From assembly GCF_000368685.1 (NCBI RefSeq), contig NZ_KB849627.1, positions 396,963 through 460,962 of the forward strand: DNA of 64,000 bases. The letters are read 5' to 3'. Below, piece after piece: positions 29,382-40,416 of this stretch. Below the pieces are notes generated by a model that was given only the letters and a program-made list of their open reading frames with translations, made no database searches and was not told where the DNA came from. Source of the stretch: Acinetobacter baylyi DSM 14961 = CIP 107474. Lineage in GTDB: Bacteria; Pseudomonadota; Gammaproteobacteria; Pseudomonadales; Moraxellaceae. The translations under genes were made by a program, and so were the position numbers. Positions within the stretch are counted from its first letter, which is position 1; every line of letters starts with the position of its first letter.

Positions 29382-30596
29382 ATGAATCACATCACCCTCG
29401 CCCCTGTACAATCTGATCAACCTACACATTTGATGGCAACCTATGGCCGCCAAGCGATCAGTTTTGTTCGAGGCCGTGGATCTTATCTATATACAGAAGA
29501 TGGAACTGAGTATCTTGATGCGCTAACAGGAATTGCAGTATGTGGTTTAGGCCACGCCCATTCTGTCATTGCAGAAGCCATTGCAGAGCAAGCTGCGACG
29601 CTCGTACACACCAGTAATATTTTTGAAATTCCTTGGCAAACAGCAGCAGCACAAAAGCTAGCCGAAGTTTCAGGCATGCAAGAAATTTTCTTTTCAAATA
29701 GTGGTGCAGAATCAAATGAAGGTGCAATCAAAATTGCACGCAAATATGGTTCGCAACAAGGTATCCAGCATCCAAAGATTATTGTTGCCGAAAAATCCTT
29801 TCATGGCCGTACCTTAGCGACCTTATCCGCTACAGGAAATGCCAAAGTGCAGGAAGGTTTTTTCCCCCTAGTTGAAGGTTTTATCCGTGTACCATTTGGT
29901 GATATTGAAGCTATTCAGGAAGCTGCTCTCCATCACCCTGATATTGTTGCAATTTTAGTTGAACCAATTCAAGGTGAAGGCGGAATCAATACTGCGCCAC
30001 AAGGCTTTAGCTATTTAGAAGAAATTCGAGCGTTATGTAACCAACACAATTGGCTAATGATGCTTGATGAAATTCAAACAGGTAATGGACGTACAGGTAA
30101 ATTTTTTGCTTATCAACACACCAATATTACACCAGATGTACTCACAACTGCCAAAGGCTTAGGTAACGGCTTCCCTGTCGGAGCAGTCATGACTCAAGGA
30201 AAAGCCGTAGGTTTACTAGGGCCTGGTAGTCATGGTTCGACGTATGGTGGCACTGTATTGGGTTCTCGTGTGGTATACACTGTAATTGATACGATTCAGA
30301 AAGAAAACGTGGTTGAAAACGCCGATAAAATGGGTCGATATATTGTCGAGCAATTACGTCAGGCATTTAATGAACTTGATATACAAGTACGTGGATTTGG
30401 CATGATGATTGGTATTGAATTACCTAAGCCGTGTGCAGAACTAGTCAACATTACTCGCGATGAATATAAACTGATTGTCAATGTAACTGCGGGCAATGTT
30501 GTGCGTTTACTTCCACCACTTAACATGTCCAAAGATCAAGCCGATGACTTGATCAATCGTTTGGTTCCAGCAATTCAGAACTTTCTTGCTGCTTAA
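29382..30596 (+). CDS. argD: Acetylornithine (succinyl-DAP) aminotransferase
   Basis: PLP-dependent class III aminotransferase of 404 residues acting in arginine and probably lysine synthesis. Visible features are YLDALTGIAVCGLGHAHSVI, NSGAESNEGAIKIARKYG, FHGRTLATLSATGN, and LDEIQTGNGRTGKFFAYQ with the cofactor Asp. The catalytic Lys lies in LTTAKGLGNGFPVGAVM, and GSHGSTYGGTVLGSRV follows. The match to ArgD is good over the full length. Confidence 0.95.
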   Translation: MNHITLAPVQSDQPTHLMATYGRQAISFVRGRGSYLYTEDGTEYLDALTGIAVCGLGHAHSVIAEAIAEQAATLVHTSNIFEIPWQTAAAQKLAEVSGMQEIFFSNSGAESNEGAIKIARKYGSQQGIQHPKIIVAEKSFHGRTLATLSATGNAKVQEGFFPLVEGFIRVPFGDIEAIQEAALHHPDIVAILVEPIQGEGGINTAPQGFSYLEEIRALCNQHNWLMMLDEIQTGNGRTGKFFAYQHTNITPDVLTTAKGLGNGFPVGAVMTQGKAVGLLGPGSHGSTYGGTVLGSRVVYTVIDTIQKENVVENADKMGRYIVEQLRQAFNELDIQVRGFGMMIGIELPKPCAELVNITRDEYKLIVNVTAGNVVRLLPPLNMSKDQADDLINRLVPAIQNFLAA

Positions 30597-30607
30597 TCTG
30601 AATATCT

Positions 30608-30653
30608 TTAATGCAATAAAAAAGCCGCTTAAGCGGCTTTTTTATTGCATTAA
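30608..30653. terminator. 46-bp perfect palindrome acting as a shared terminator
   Basis: A perfectly symmetric 23 + 23 base palindrome centred between 30630 and 30631. Its GC-rich core is AGCCGCTTAAGCGGCT, flanked by six A's on the left and six T's on the right. It lies between argD and the convergent LysR gene and includes the LysR stop codon. It is a strong terminator in both directions. Confidence 0.92.
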
Positions 30654-31579
30654 GAAACTTCCTGTAAATTACGACCACCTGGCAACTGACTAAAATATTG
30701 CTTAAGTGCATCCAGACAGCGATGAATCTTCATTGGCTGTTGTTCACGTTTTTGCGTAAGCGCATATAACGTAAATGCAGGCAGATTCCACTCAGGTAAC
30801 ACTTCGACCAGTGAACCATTAATGAGTTCTTTCTGTACATCCAGATATAAAATTCTGGCAACGCCATGACCATGCTGACAAAGCGATTTCGCTATAAACA
30901 CATTATTTGTTTGTAAACGATTTTTCATTTCAATATCAATGCTTTCTCCAGTGGATAGATGCTGGAATGAAAGATGTTGATAACCGCTCATAAGATTGAC
31001 TGGAATCAGATCATGATTCATCAAATCTTCAGGACGAGAAATAGGCGCCGATTGATTAAGATAACTGGGTGAAGCCACTAAAATCTGGTCTACACGGACC
31101 ATCGGAATGGCATTTAAACTTTGATCGTCAATACGTGGGCTCATTCGAATTGCAATATCAATACGCCCTTCGATAAGATCTATATAACGATGATCAGCTT
31201 CAAAATGAACAGATAATCCACGATGCGCAGACATCCAATGTGATAATGCAGGAACAACGTGGAGAGCCCCTAATTCAGGTGTCGTCGCAATACGAAGATC
31301 CCCGATTAAATCATCTCTTAATTCATTAATACGAATTTTTCCACGCTCTGCAGCAGCGAGCATTTCTTGACAGCTATGGAAAAAGGCTTGTCCAGCTTCA
31401 GTTAAGCTTAACTTACGGGTAGAACGATGTAAAAGCGTGACATCCATCTCTTGTTCTAGTGACCGAATTTGCTGGCTGACAGCACTAGTGGTAATCCCCA
31501 GATTACGCGCAGCGCCGCTGAACGAGCTTTTCTCTACAACACAAGCAAATACTCCCATTGCTCGAAGTTGATCTAACAT
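30650..31579 (-). CDS. LysR-family transcription regulator
   Basis: A 309-residue regulator. The winged helix-turn-helix is at residues 1-60 (FACVVEKSSFSGAARNLGIT, SAVSQQIRSLEQEMDVTLLH), followed by an effector-binding domain (DLRIATTPELGALHVVPALS onward). It resembles the CrgA/AaeR/DhcR-like group. Its target is unknown: no divergent enzyme gene is adjacent, since nlpD lies beyond it on the same strand. Confidence 0.92.
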   Translation of the reverse strand: MLDQLRAMGVFACVVEKSSFSGAARNLGITTSAVSQQIRSLEQEMDVTLLHRSTRKLSLTEAGQAFFHSCQEMLAAAERGKIRINELRDDLIGDLRIATTPELGALHVVPALSHWMSAHRGLSVHFEADHRYIDLIEGRIDIAIRMSPRIDDQSLNAIPMVRVDQILVASPSYLNQSAPISRPEDLMNHDLIPVNLMSGYQHLSFQHLSTGESIDIEMKNRLQTNNVFIAKSLCQHGHGVARILYLDVQKELINGSLVEVLPEWNLPAFTLYALTQKREQQPMKIHRCLDALKQYFSQLPGGRNLQEVS

Positions 31580-31688
31580 AAATTTCCCTCTGAACTTATG
31601 AGATGCTCCCTATCAAAATATGATAAAAGCAACTCGTTGTATTATACGGAGAAATCTATGTTTTGCATTATTTAATTCATATTTCCTA

Positions 31689-32522
31689 TTAGTTAATTGG
31701 GATAATATTGGCAGGATTAATCGGTTTACCATCTAAACGAACCTGGAATTCAAGCATGATACGGTCAGCACCTGATGAGCCCATTTCGGCAATTTTTTGG
31801 CCTGCAGTGACGTTATCTCCGCTCTTCACCAGCATTTTACTGTTGTGTGCATAAGCTGTGATATAGCCATCGACATGCTTAATTAAAACTAAATTGCCGT
31901 ATTCTTTTAAACCATCTGCGGCATAAACCACCTGACCATTTGCAGCAGCTAAAACAGGATCACCCACATTGCCACCATAACGAATTCCTTTGACATTACT
32001 TGCCAAATTAAAATTCTGAATTACAGGGCCCGTTGATGGCTTCACCCAACGTAAGTTTGAAGCTGCTTTAGGTACAACAGGTACTGTCGTTGTAGCTGGC
32101 GGTAAATTTTGTACTGATCGTGATGGAGATGTCTGAGCAGTTGTTGTAGGTAAATTAATGGTTTGGCGTTGAATTGGTGCCGTTTGTGCCATAGGTTGAG
32201 TCGCTACAGTTCGACGATTACTGGAACCTTTTAAACGCAATGATTGGTTGACATAAATACGATACGGCGGCGCAATGTCATTGAGTTCTGCAACATTGAG
32301 ATAATTTAGCCCATAACGTGCAGCAATCCCGCTTAAGGTATCTCCAGCCCGAACCGTATAATAATCAGGTGCATTTGTATAACGGACAGGTTGATTGATC
32401 TGGGGTTTTGAAGCACATCCTGTGATTGCAAGCGTACCAACAACCGCAGCAGACAACATTATTGTTTTGATGAATGTAAAGGGGAAAACAGTAAATTCCT
32501 GATGTTGTCGAAGCAATTGCAT
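31689..32522 (-). CDS. nlpD: NlpD-like murein hydrolase activator lipoprotein
   Basis: Envelope lipoprotein that probably activates an amidase at the division septum. Residues 1-36 are a lipoprotein signal with lipobox AITGC. A LysM peptidoglycan-binding domain follows (YTVRAGDTLSGIAARYGLNY), then a Thr/Pro/Gln-rich linker and a C-terminal M23 domain (VKSGDNVTAGQKIAEMGSSG). Catalytic metal ligands are degenerate (GIRYGGNVGD, IMLEFQVRLDGKPINP), as in E. coli NlpD, so it should activate rather than cut. It follows surE. Confidence 0.9.
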   Translation of the reverse strand: MQLLRQHQEFTVFPFTFIKTIMLSAAVVGTLAITGCASKPQINQPVRYTNAPDYYTVRAGDTLSGIAARYGLNYLNVAELNDIAPPYRIYVNQSLRLKGSSNRRTVATQPMAQTAPIQRQTINLPTTTAQTSPSRSVQNLPPATTTVPVVPKAASNLRWVKPSTGPVIQNFNLASNVKGIRYGGNVGDPVLAAANGQVVYAADGLKEYGNLVLIKHVDGYITAYAHNSKMLVKSGDNVTAGQKIAEMGSSGADRIMLEFQVRLDGKPINPANIIPIN

Positions 32523-32652
32523 TTATCTCCCTCTCGGATCAAGAAAATCGAACAAATATTTGCACTAAGATTACCAAAAAAGAATGAATAAACGAGTTTC
32601 TCATTCTTTTTTTCACAAAGTTACAACACTTAAATGACGTACAGTTATAGCT

Positions 32653-33420
32653 CTAGCCTATATATGTTTGTAAGTCTTCCAAGATATCGTAATTGGTCGC
32701 GTCCATCTGAATAGGTGTAATACTCACGTAACCATTTGCAACTGCAAAAAAATCAGACTGAATATGAGATGACGTTTTTTTCGGGTCTGTCACTGCTTCA
32801 CCAGCCAGACCAATCCAGTATACCTGGCGACCACGCGGATCGACATGACTGGTAATCGGCTTGGATTGAGCACGTAATCCCTGATAAGTCACTCTCTCGC
32901 CTTTTAATGCTGCAACATCTGGGATATTAATATTAAGAATATGACGTGGTGGTAAATTGGGCAGGCCTTTCTGAATAAAATCATGTACCCATTTTGCTGC
33001 TACTGCATAATCATGAGCATGCTCATAAGAACGCACATTACTTCCTGCTAGCGATACAGCAATAGCTGGCTGTTTCATCAAGCGACCTTCAAATGCGGCC
33101 CCAACCGTCCCCGAATAAAGCACATCATCTCCGAGATTAGCTCCACTATTAATCCCGCTGACCACCAGATCAAACTCAAAGTCAAACAATCCATTCATGG
33201 ATAGATAGACGCAATCTGCTGGTGTTCCATTTACAGCCCAAACATCTTCCGAGATTTGGATTGGGCGCAAAGGGCGATCAAGTGTTAATGCGCTTGAATA
33301 ACCACTTCTTTCACTTTCTGGTGCCACAATTACGACACGACCTAATGGTTTTAGTGCGTGTGCAAGTGCTTGTATCCCGGGTGCAAATACACCGTCATCA
33401 TTCGCAATTAAAATATTCAC
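32653..33420 (-). CDS. surE: 5'/3'-nucleotidase SurE
   Basis: Metal-dependent nucleotidase/exopolyphosphatase of 255 residues linked to stationary-phase survival. The acidic metal pair is in [18 protein letters not shown], the Ser ligand in [14 protein letters not shown], and [15 protein letters not shown] and [20 protein letters not shown] are conserved. It lies upstream of nlpD. Unlike enterobacteria, no pcm lies between them and no rpoS follows, in line with the lack of rpoS in Acinetobacter. Confidence 0.97.
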   Translation of the reverse strand: MNILIANDDGVFAPGIQALAHALKPLGRVVIVAPESERSGYSSALTLDRPLRPIQISEDVWAVNGTPADCVYLSMNGLFDFEFDLVVSGINSGANLGDDVLYSGTVGAAFEGRLMKQPAIAVSLAGSNVRSYEHAHDYAVAAKWVHDFIQKGLPNLPPRHILNINIPDVAALKGERVTYQGLRAQSKPITSHVDPRGRQVYWIGLAGEAVTDPKKTSSHIQSDFFAVANGYVSITPIQMDATNYDILEDLQTYIG

Positions 33421-33679
33421 AGCAGTTGACTCGATTCATCTAAGAGTAAAATGAGGGCCTGATTATATCTTTATCTTTGGTAGCACAATCAAGATTTATC
33501 ATACATACAACAACCAATTAAAATAAAATCTCCAACCTCATTTAGAGTGACATTCGGTATTTTTCATCCATCCCTTATTGCGATAAACCAACATCAAATA
33601 TACATTTTTTACTTTTATTCTATCTAGATCAGTTTAATCTATCTCAATAATTTATTGTGTATGTGATATTAGGTTGCTC

Positions 33680-34078
33680 ATGAAAAATACCTTTTTAAAA
33701 TCAATTTCTGCCGTTTTACTGGCAGCCTCTTGCTCATTTATTTCTGTTACTCATGCTGCTGAAGCTAAAGATCTTTCTGAAAATATTGAAGTCACTCCAC
33801 AAGAAGGTATTACTCAAGAAGAATTAGCTGCTATTCGTGTATTACAAGAAATTTGCCCTAAATTCGTTGGTAAAGAGAAAAGTGAATTTGATGCTGGCTA
33901 TGCACGCTTAGTTAAGGACTATATGCCAAATGAAAAAAATCCTGAGGATGCATTAAACAGGCTAAGCAAGCAGAAAGATTTTCAGAAATTTTTAAAACAA
34001 GCACGCGATGACGCCAAAAATGCGGGTGACGAACAAAATCGTGAAGTATGTGCTGATGTAAAGTCTTATAAGTCATAA
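33680..34078 (+). CDS. Secreted protein of unknown function
   Basis: A 132-residue protein with a classical signal peptide (MKNTFLKSISAVLLAASCSF, cleavage after THA near residue 28). The mature part is acidic and helical with two cysteines (LQEICPKFVGKEKSE; NREVCADVKSYKS) that could form a disulfide. I do not recognise a family; similar small periplasmic proteins occur in Acinetobacter. The ATG at 33680 follows AGG by 7 bases. Confidence 0.7.
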   Translation: MKNTFLKSISAVLLAASCSFISVTHAAEAKDLSENIEVTPQEGITQEELAAIRVLQEICPKFVGKEKSEFDAGYARLVKDYMPNEKNPEDALNRLSKQKDFQKFLKQARDDAKNAGDEQNREVCADVKSYKS

Positions 34079-34108
34079 ATTAGACGTATTTACAATACTG
34101 TATGAAAT

Positions 34109-34139
34109 AAGCCGACTTTCCCGTAGAAGTCGGCTTTGC
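34109..34139 (+). terminator. Terminator of the secreted-protein gene
   Basis: AAGCCGACTT / AAGTCGGCTT with an 8-base loop and a short T-run. It lies just before the carboxypeptidase gene, which argues for a downstream start of that gene. Confidence 0.85.
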
Positions 34140-34195
34140 TTTATCCTAAAATGCTAGGCTCTTCTGCTTTATTCAAGATATTGGAACCACCTAGA

Positions 34196-35344
34196 ATGAC
34201 TCTAAAAAGCGCCCTTGCTGCATTAGTTCTTTTACCAACATTTTCCTATGCAGCAACTGTCTTAACAACACCGCCAGAATTAAATAACAAATCCTATGTG
34301 TTGATGGATTATGAGACAGGGCAAATTCTCGCCTCAAAAAATGAAAATGAACATCTTGCTCCTGCCTCTATGACTAAAATGATGACCAGTTACATCATTG
34401 AGCAGAAATTGCTAAAGGGCGAGCTTACAGAAGGTGAACAGGTTCGTATGAATGAATCGGCTTGGTGCCGTGGTAGCAGTTCTGAATCATGTATGTACGT
34501 ACCGTTAAATGGCACCGCGACAGTTCTTGAAATGCTACGCGGGATTATCGTGCAATCAGGTAATGATGCATCTAAAGCCATGGCAGAACATGTGGCTGGC
34601 AATGAGGGTACATTTGCGCACATGATGAACCAAGAAGCCAAACGTTTGGGTATGGTGAATACGCACTTTATGAACTCGACTGGCTTACCAGCAGAAGGTC
34701 ATTACTCATCTGCCAAAGACATGGCGATTCTTGCACAGCATATTATCAAAGACAGTTCAAAATACTATCCAATTTATTCAGAAAAAGAATTTACCTTTAA
34801 TGGTATTAAGCAAGGCAACCGTAACGCATTACTTTATACCGACCCAAGCGTAGATGGATTAAAAACAGGTCATACCTCTGAAGCAGGTTATTGCCTGACC
34901 ACATCCAGTAAACGTGGTCCAATGCGTTTAATCTCGGTTATTTTTGGGACCACTAGTGTCAATGAACGCGCCAATCAAACCCGTACTTTACTGGCTTGGG
35001 GCTTTTCAAACTTTGAAACTGTAAATGTACAACCTGCAAATCAAGTACTTGCTAAAGCCAAAGTATGGTTTGGTAAGGAAAATGAAGTTCAGATTGGTTT
35101 AGCAGAGAACTTTAATGTCACCATGCCAAAAGGCCAAGCAGACAAAATCAAGACTCAGCTTGTAGTACAGCCAAAATTGAATGCGCCATTACAAAAGGGT
35201 CAGGTTGTTGGCAAATTGGTCGCGACGCTTGATGGTAAAGTAATTGCAGAAAAACCTTTGGTGGCTTTAAAACCAGTTGAAGAGGCAAGTTTCTTTGCGC
35301 GTATGATTGATCATATCAAACAATTCTTTAGCAACCTGTTCTAA
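34196..35344 (+). CDS. dacC: D-alanyl-D-alanine carboxypeptidase (PBP5/6 type)
   Basis: Trims the terminal D-Ala from peptidoglycan pentapeptides. The 382 residues begin with a signal peptide (MTLKSALAALVLLPTFSYAA). The penicillin-binding motifs are APASMTKMM (SxxK), VQSGNDASK (SxN) and VDGLKTGHT (KTG). A beta-rich C-terminal domain (PKGQADKIKTQLVVQPKLNA) ends in an amphipathic helix, FFARMIDHIKQFFSNLF, that anchors it to the inner membrane. The ATG at 34196 is chosen because the upstream frame runs through a terminator. Confidence 0.95.
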   Translation: MTLKSALAALVLLPTFSYAATVLTTPPELNNKSYVLMDYETGQILASKNENEHLAPASMTKMMTSYIIEQKLLKGELTEGEQVRMNESAWCRGSSSESCMYVPLNGTATVLEMLRGIIVQSGNDASKAMAEHVAGNEGTFAHMMNQEAKRLGMVNTHFMNSTGLPAEGHYSSAKDMAILAQHIIKDSSKYYPIYSEKEFTFNGIKQGNRNALLYTDPSVDGLKTGHTSEAGYCLTTSSKRGPMRLISVIFGTTSVNERANQTRTLLAWGFSNFETVNVQPANQVLAKAKVWFGKENEVQIGLAENFNVTMPKGQADKIKTQLVVQPKLNAPLQKGQVVGKLVATLDGKVIAEKPLVALKPVEEASFFARMIDHIKQFFSNLF

Positions 35345-35360
35345 TTGATCGCTATAAAAA

Positions 35361-35400
35361 TGAAGGCATTCCTGTTTCAAACATGAATGCCTTTTTTCTT
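35361..35400 (+). terminator. Terminator of the carboxypeptidase gene
   Basis: AAGGCATTC / GAATGCCTT, with further TGTTT / AAACA pairing inside, then TTTTTCTTTT. Confidence 0.88.
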
Positions 35401-35435
35401 TTATACTGCATAAAACTCAACGACATTGATAGCTC

Positions 35436-35975
35436 ATGAAAAAAAATATACGCCCTTATCTCGAACATCAACCTAAAATTGACTCGACCTGTTACATCGA
35501 TGACATGTCGGTTGTAATTGGCGATGTTCAACTGGCCGAACATGCATCGGTCTGGCCATTTGCGGTCATTCGTGGTGATGTGAATCAGATTCGTATTGGA
35601 CGCAATAGCAATGTGCAAGATCACTGCATGCTACATGTCAGTCATAAAAATGATGCAAAACCTGACGGCTCACCACTCACGATTGGTGAAGATGTCACTA
35701 TCGGTCATCATGTGACCTTACATGGCTGCACCATCGGAAATCGTGTTTTGGTCGGCATCAATACCGTGATTTTAGATGATGCTATCATTGAAGATGATGT
35801 CATGATTGGTGCGGGAAGCTTGGTTCCACCACGTAAACGACTTGAAAGCGGTTATTTGTATGTGGGCAGCCCAGTCCAGCAAGTTCGAGCTCTTACTGAA
35901 AAAGAAATGTCATTTTTACCATATTCGGCACGCCATTATGTCAAAGTAAAAAATCATTATTTGGCCGAAAAATGA
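35436..35975 (+). CDS. Gamma-carbonic-anhydrase-like hexapeptide protein (YrdA-like)
   Basis: A left-handed beta-helix protein of 179 residues from the gamma-carbonic anhydrase family. Hexapeptide repeats run from about residue 25 to 140. The zinc-ligand histidines are in VQDHCMLHVSHKND (His near 67) and TIGHHVTLHGCTIGN (two His). VWPFAVIRGDVNQIRIG supplies the catalytic-site Arg/Asp. E. coli YrdA-type members often lack measurable carbonic anhydrase activity, so the activity is uncertain. Confidence 0.92.
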   Translation: MKKNIRPYLEHQPKIDSTCYIDDMSVVIGDVQLAEHASVWPFAVIRGDVNQIRIGRNSNVQDHCMLHVSHKNDAKPDGSPLTIGEDVTIGHHVTLHGCTIGNRVLVGINTVILDDAIIEDDVMIGAGSLVPPRKRLESGYLYVGSPVQQVRALTEKEMSFLPYSARHYVKVKNHYLAEK

Positions 35976-36094
35976 TAGCTCTTTCAATATTATGAGTGAG
36001 GATTTAACGATAAATATGAGTGAATGTTACTCAATATAAATAATGATTTTTAAAAATTTATATATTTAAATTTAATAATAGTCAGGAGTTTAAT

Positions 36095-36445
36095 ATGAAT
36101 TATGATAACTTTTTTTATCCAGCAGAAGATTTAGACGAAAGTAAAAAATTTTATAATGAAGTTTTAGAACTTCCGATAAAATTTGATTTTAGCCAGAAAG
36201 GTATGATTGCATTTAACGTTGGGAATGAAGAAGCCGCAATCATAATCAAAGATAAGCAGAAATTTCCTGATATACAACCAAGCGTTTGGATTGAGGTAGA
36301 AAATGTGCAGACTACCTATGAAAAACTTCTCAAGAAAAACGTAAAATTTCGGTCTAAACCCTTTAAAATACCAACTGGATGGGTAGTTGAGCTTTATGAC
36401 CCATCAGGCAATATTATTGGAATTACAGACTACAACACAGAATAA
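36095..36445 (+). CDS. VOC-superfamily (glyoxalase/dioxygenase-like) protein
   Basis: A 116-residue vicinal-oxygen-chelate protein with paired beta-alpha-beta-beta-beta modules: DLDESKKFYNEVLELPIKFD near the start and GWVVELYDPSGNIIGITDYN at the end, with Glu in VELYDPSGN as the likely metal ligand. The gene is visibly more AT-rich and Lys/Ile/Asn-rich than its neighbours and sits alone, so it may be a recent arrival. AGGAG lies about 7 bases before the ATG. The substrate is unknown. Confidence 0.8.
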   Translation: MNYDNFFYPAEDLDESKKFYNEVLELPIKFDFSQKGMIAFNVGNEEAAIIIKDKQKFPDIQPSVWIEVENVQTTYEKLLKKNVKFRSKPFKIPTGWVVELYDPSGNIIGITDYNTE

Positions 36446-36518
36446 GCAATACCAGAATAACCTAGCCACCGCGCGTCAAATTTTGTAGAATACATCTTTT
36501 AAAATTATGGTGCTTTTT

Positions 36519-37007
36519 ATGACCGCGTGGACACCTCATGTCACAGTCGCGACTGTAGTTCAACAAAATGGACGTTTTCTATTTGTAGAAGAACACAGTG
36601 AAGGCTTTGTACATACCGTGTTTAATCAACCTGCTGGTCATGTAGAAGCTGATGAAACCCTTGTGGCTGCTGCAATACGTGAAACACTCGAAGAAACTGG
36701 TCATCATGTTGAGATTGATCATTTGCTTGGAATTTACAGTTACACACCACCGATGTTTCCAGATCGCACTTACTATCGTTTCTGCTTTTTGGCTCAGGTC
36801 ATATCAGTTGAAGAAAATGCCCAATTAGATTCAGGTATTGTAGATGCAGTCTGGATGACCATGGATGAGCTACAAGAATCAGCACGCGCCCGTAGCCCAT
36901 TGGTTTTAAAAGCAGTTCAAGATGCCCTCTCTGGCAAAAAATATCCTTTATCGCTAATTTACGAGCACCCGTTCTCTCCCTCTATTACTTCTCAATTGGA
37001 TGCCTAG
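36519..37007 (+). CDS. nudJ: NUDIX hydrolase (NudJ-type)
   Basis: A 162-residue phosphatase of the Nudix family; E. coli NudJ acts on thiamine pyrophosphates and nucleotides. The Nudix box spans residues 40-62: [20 protein letters not shown], then TGH, with the EExE-type metal ligands. The next gene, mnmA, begins 4 bases after its stop. The order nudJ-mnmA-hflD-purB is the same as in E. coli. The ATG at 36519 is preferred over one four codons earlier. Confidence 0.93.
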   Translation: MTAWTPHVTVATVVQQNGRFLFVEEHSEGFVHTVFNQPAGHVEADETLVAAAIRETLEETGHHVEIDHLLGIYSYTPPMFPDRTYYRFCFLAQVISVEENAQLDSGIVDAVWMTMDELQESARARSPLVLKAVQDALSGKKYPLSLIYEHPFSPSITSQLDA

Positions 37008-37011
37008 TCCT

Positions 37012-38145
37012 ATGCAACAACGTGTCATCGTCGGTATGTCTGGTGGTGTAGATTCTTCTGTTTCTGCTGCGCTCTTACTTCAACAAGGATATCAGGTTGA
37101 AGGTCTTTTCATGAAAAACTGGGAAGAAGATGATGGAACTGAATATTGTACAGCACTCGAAGACTTGGCAGATGCTCAAGCCGTTGCAGATAAGATTGGC
37201 ATCAAACTACATACTGCAAATTTTGCAATGGAATATTGGGATCGGGTATTTGAGCACTTTCTTGCTGAATATGCGGCAGGTCGTACACCTAACCCAGATA
37301 TTTTATGTAACAAAGAGATTAAATTTCGTGCCTTTATCGATCATGCAATGACTTTAGGTGCAGATTTTATTGCTACTGGCCACTACACACGCCGTGGTGA
37401 AAGTATGCAGAACTCTCGTGGTGAAAGTTATGCTCCCTTATTGCGTGGTGTAGATAATAATAAAGATCAAAGCTATTTTTTACACGCTGTTCATGGCCGT
37501 GAGATCAACAAGACCCTGTTTCCTGTTGGTGAAATCGAAAAACCAGAAGTACGAAAAATTGCCGAGAAGCTTGATCTGGCAACAGCGAAGAAGAAAGATT
37601 CAACCGGAATCTGTTTTATTGGTGAACGTCGCTTCAATGACTTTCTAAAACAATATTTACCAGCGCAACCAGGAAAAATTGTACTGGATAATGGTAAAGA
37701 AGTTGGTGAACATCATGGCTTGATGTACTATACATTGGGTCAGCGCGGTGGTATTGGCTTAGGCGGATTAAAAGGTGCGGCCGAAGGTGCATGGTTTGTG
37801 CTACACAAAGATCTAGAAAATAACCGTCTGGTTATTGGCCAAGGTCATGAACATCCATTGATGCAGAGCACTACTCTGTGGAGCCAGGATATCGACTGGG
37901 TTGCTGGTGAACAGGATATTCCTGCTTCAGGATTCCGATGCACAGCAAAAACACGCTATCGCCAACCAGATCAAGCGTGTACAATTTACCGTGATGAAGA
38001 CCGCAATAATGGTGTACGTGTCGAATTTGATGAACCTCAACGCGCAGTAACACCAGGTCAAAGTGTTGTTTTTTATACAAATGAGATATGTTTGGGTGGT
38101 GGTGTGATTCTACATACCGATGCTCCAACACCTGATTTTATTTAA
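37012..38145 (+). CDS. mnmA: tRNA-specific 2-thiouridylase
   Basis: Adds sulfur to wobble uridine 34 of tRNA-Glu/Gln/Lys. The 377 residues include the PP-loop [17 protein letters not shown] near the start, the catalytic Cys in [14 protein letters not shown] (near 99), and the second active Cys in [15 protein letters not shown] (near 197). It follows nudJ closely. An ATG four codons upstream overlapping the nudJ stop is possible but the shorter start [16 protein letters not shown] fits the family. Confidence 0.97.
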
Positions 38146-38158
38146 GGGATTTAAAGGC

Positions 38159-38890
38159 ATGGTTGATACCCCTTTTCAACAGCCTCAATCGTTGAATGTT
38201 CGTCAGAACCGTGCGTTAGCGTTAGCGGGTGTGTTTCAAGCCACCCAGCTGACCCACATGACGGCAATGACAGGACAGCAAAGCATTGGGGAAACTGGGA
38301 ATTTCTACTTTGAACAACTTATCAAAGCCAGCCTTAATATCAGACCTGCCTTAAATACCTCTACTCAAACCCTGGATTTCTTCAATCAGCTTGGTGATAT
38401 TGCACTTGGATTAAAAACATTAGAAAGCAGTATTAACCAACCTTTTAGCACAACACCAAAGTCAAAGATTCCCAAATTGCCCAGTGCCAAACTTCCCATG
38501 TCTTATGCCATGGCACTTCTTCAACTAGAAAAAAAAGTCTATAGCAATCCAGAATATGTCGCAGTTATTGAAAAATCACAGCAAAAAATATTAAAGCAAC
38601 TGTCGTTTTTTGATAACAACTATATGCACCCAAGTATTATTGCAAATCTTGCTCAAGCTTATGTAGATACTGCTGGACAGATTAATCCACGTATTCTAGT
38701 GCGTGGTAACGCGGAATCATTTAAAGATCCAAATCATACCAATCGTATCCGTGCATCGCTATTTACTGGACTACAGTTGGCGCATTTATGGCGTCAGTTG
38801 GGTGGCAGTTCATGGAATATGATTTTTAGCAAACGTAAGTTGCTACAAGATATTCAAACTCTCGCTCGCTTACAGTATCAGATGGTTTAA
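38159..38890 (+). CDS. hflD: High frequency lysogenization protein HflD homologue
   Basis: An all-helical peripheral membrane protein of 243 residues. The HflD fold is seen in [19 protein letters not shown], the [13 protein letters not shown] segment and [20 protein letters not shown]. In E. coli HflD affects lambda CII stability; its normal cell role is unclear. The start [14 protein letters not shown] at 38159 follows AAAGG and lies 13 bases past mnmA, so the genes form one operon that continues to purB. Confidence 0.93.
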
Positions 38891-38936
38891 ATCTGATGCT
38901 GCAGCGCTTTTCGTTTTACATCAATTCCCTGTTTAA

Positions 38937-40334
<1,398 letters not shown>

Positions 40335-40352
40335 TCTGAATCAGTTAAACTA

Positions 40353-40385
40353 GAGCGGAATCATTTTAAATGGTTCCGCTTTTTT
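40353..40385 (+). terminator. Terminator of purB
   Basis: AGCGGAATCATTT pairs with AAATGGTTCCGCT (one G-T), followed by six T residues. Confidence 0.9.
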
Positions 40386-40416
40386 ATACTCATTTCATAC
40401 ATAACGAAGAATCTCA

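Noticed and set aside
34136..34195. Upstream start for the carboxypeptidase
   Set aside because: The extra 20 codons begin inside a terminator hairpin and would bury the signal peptide.
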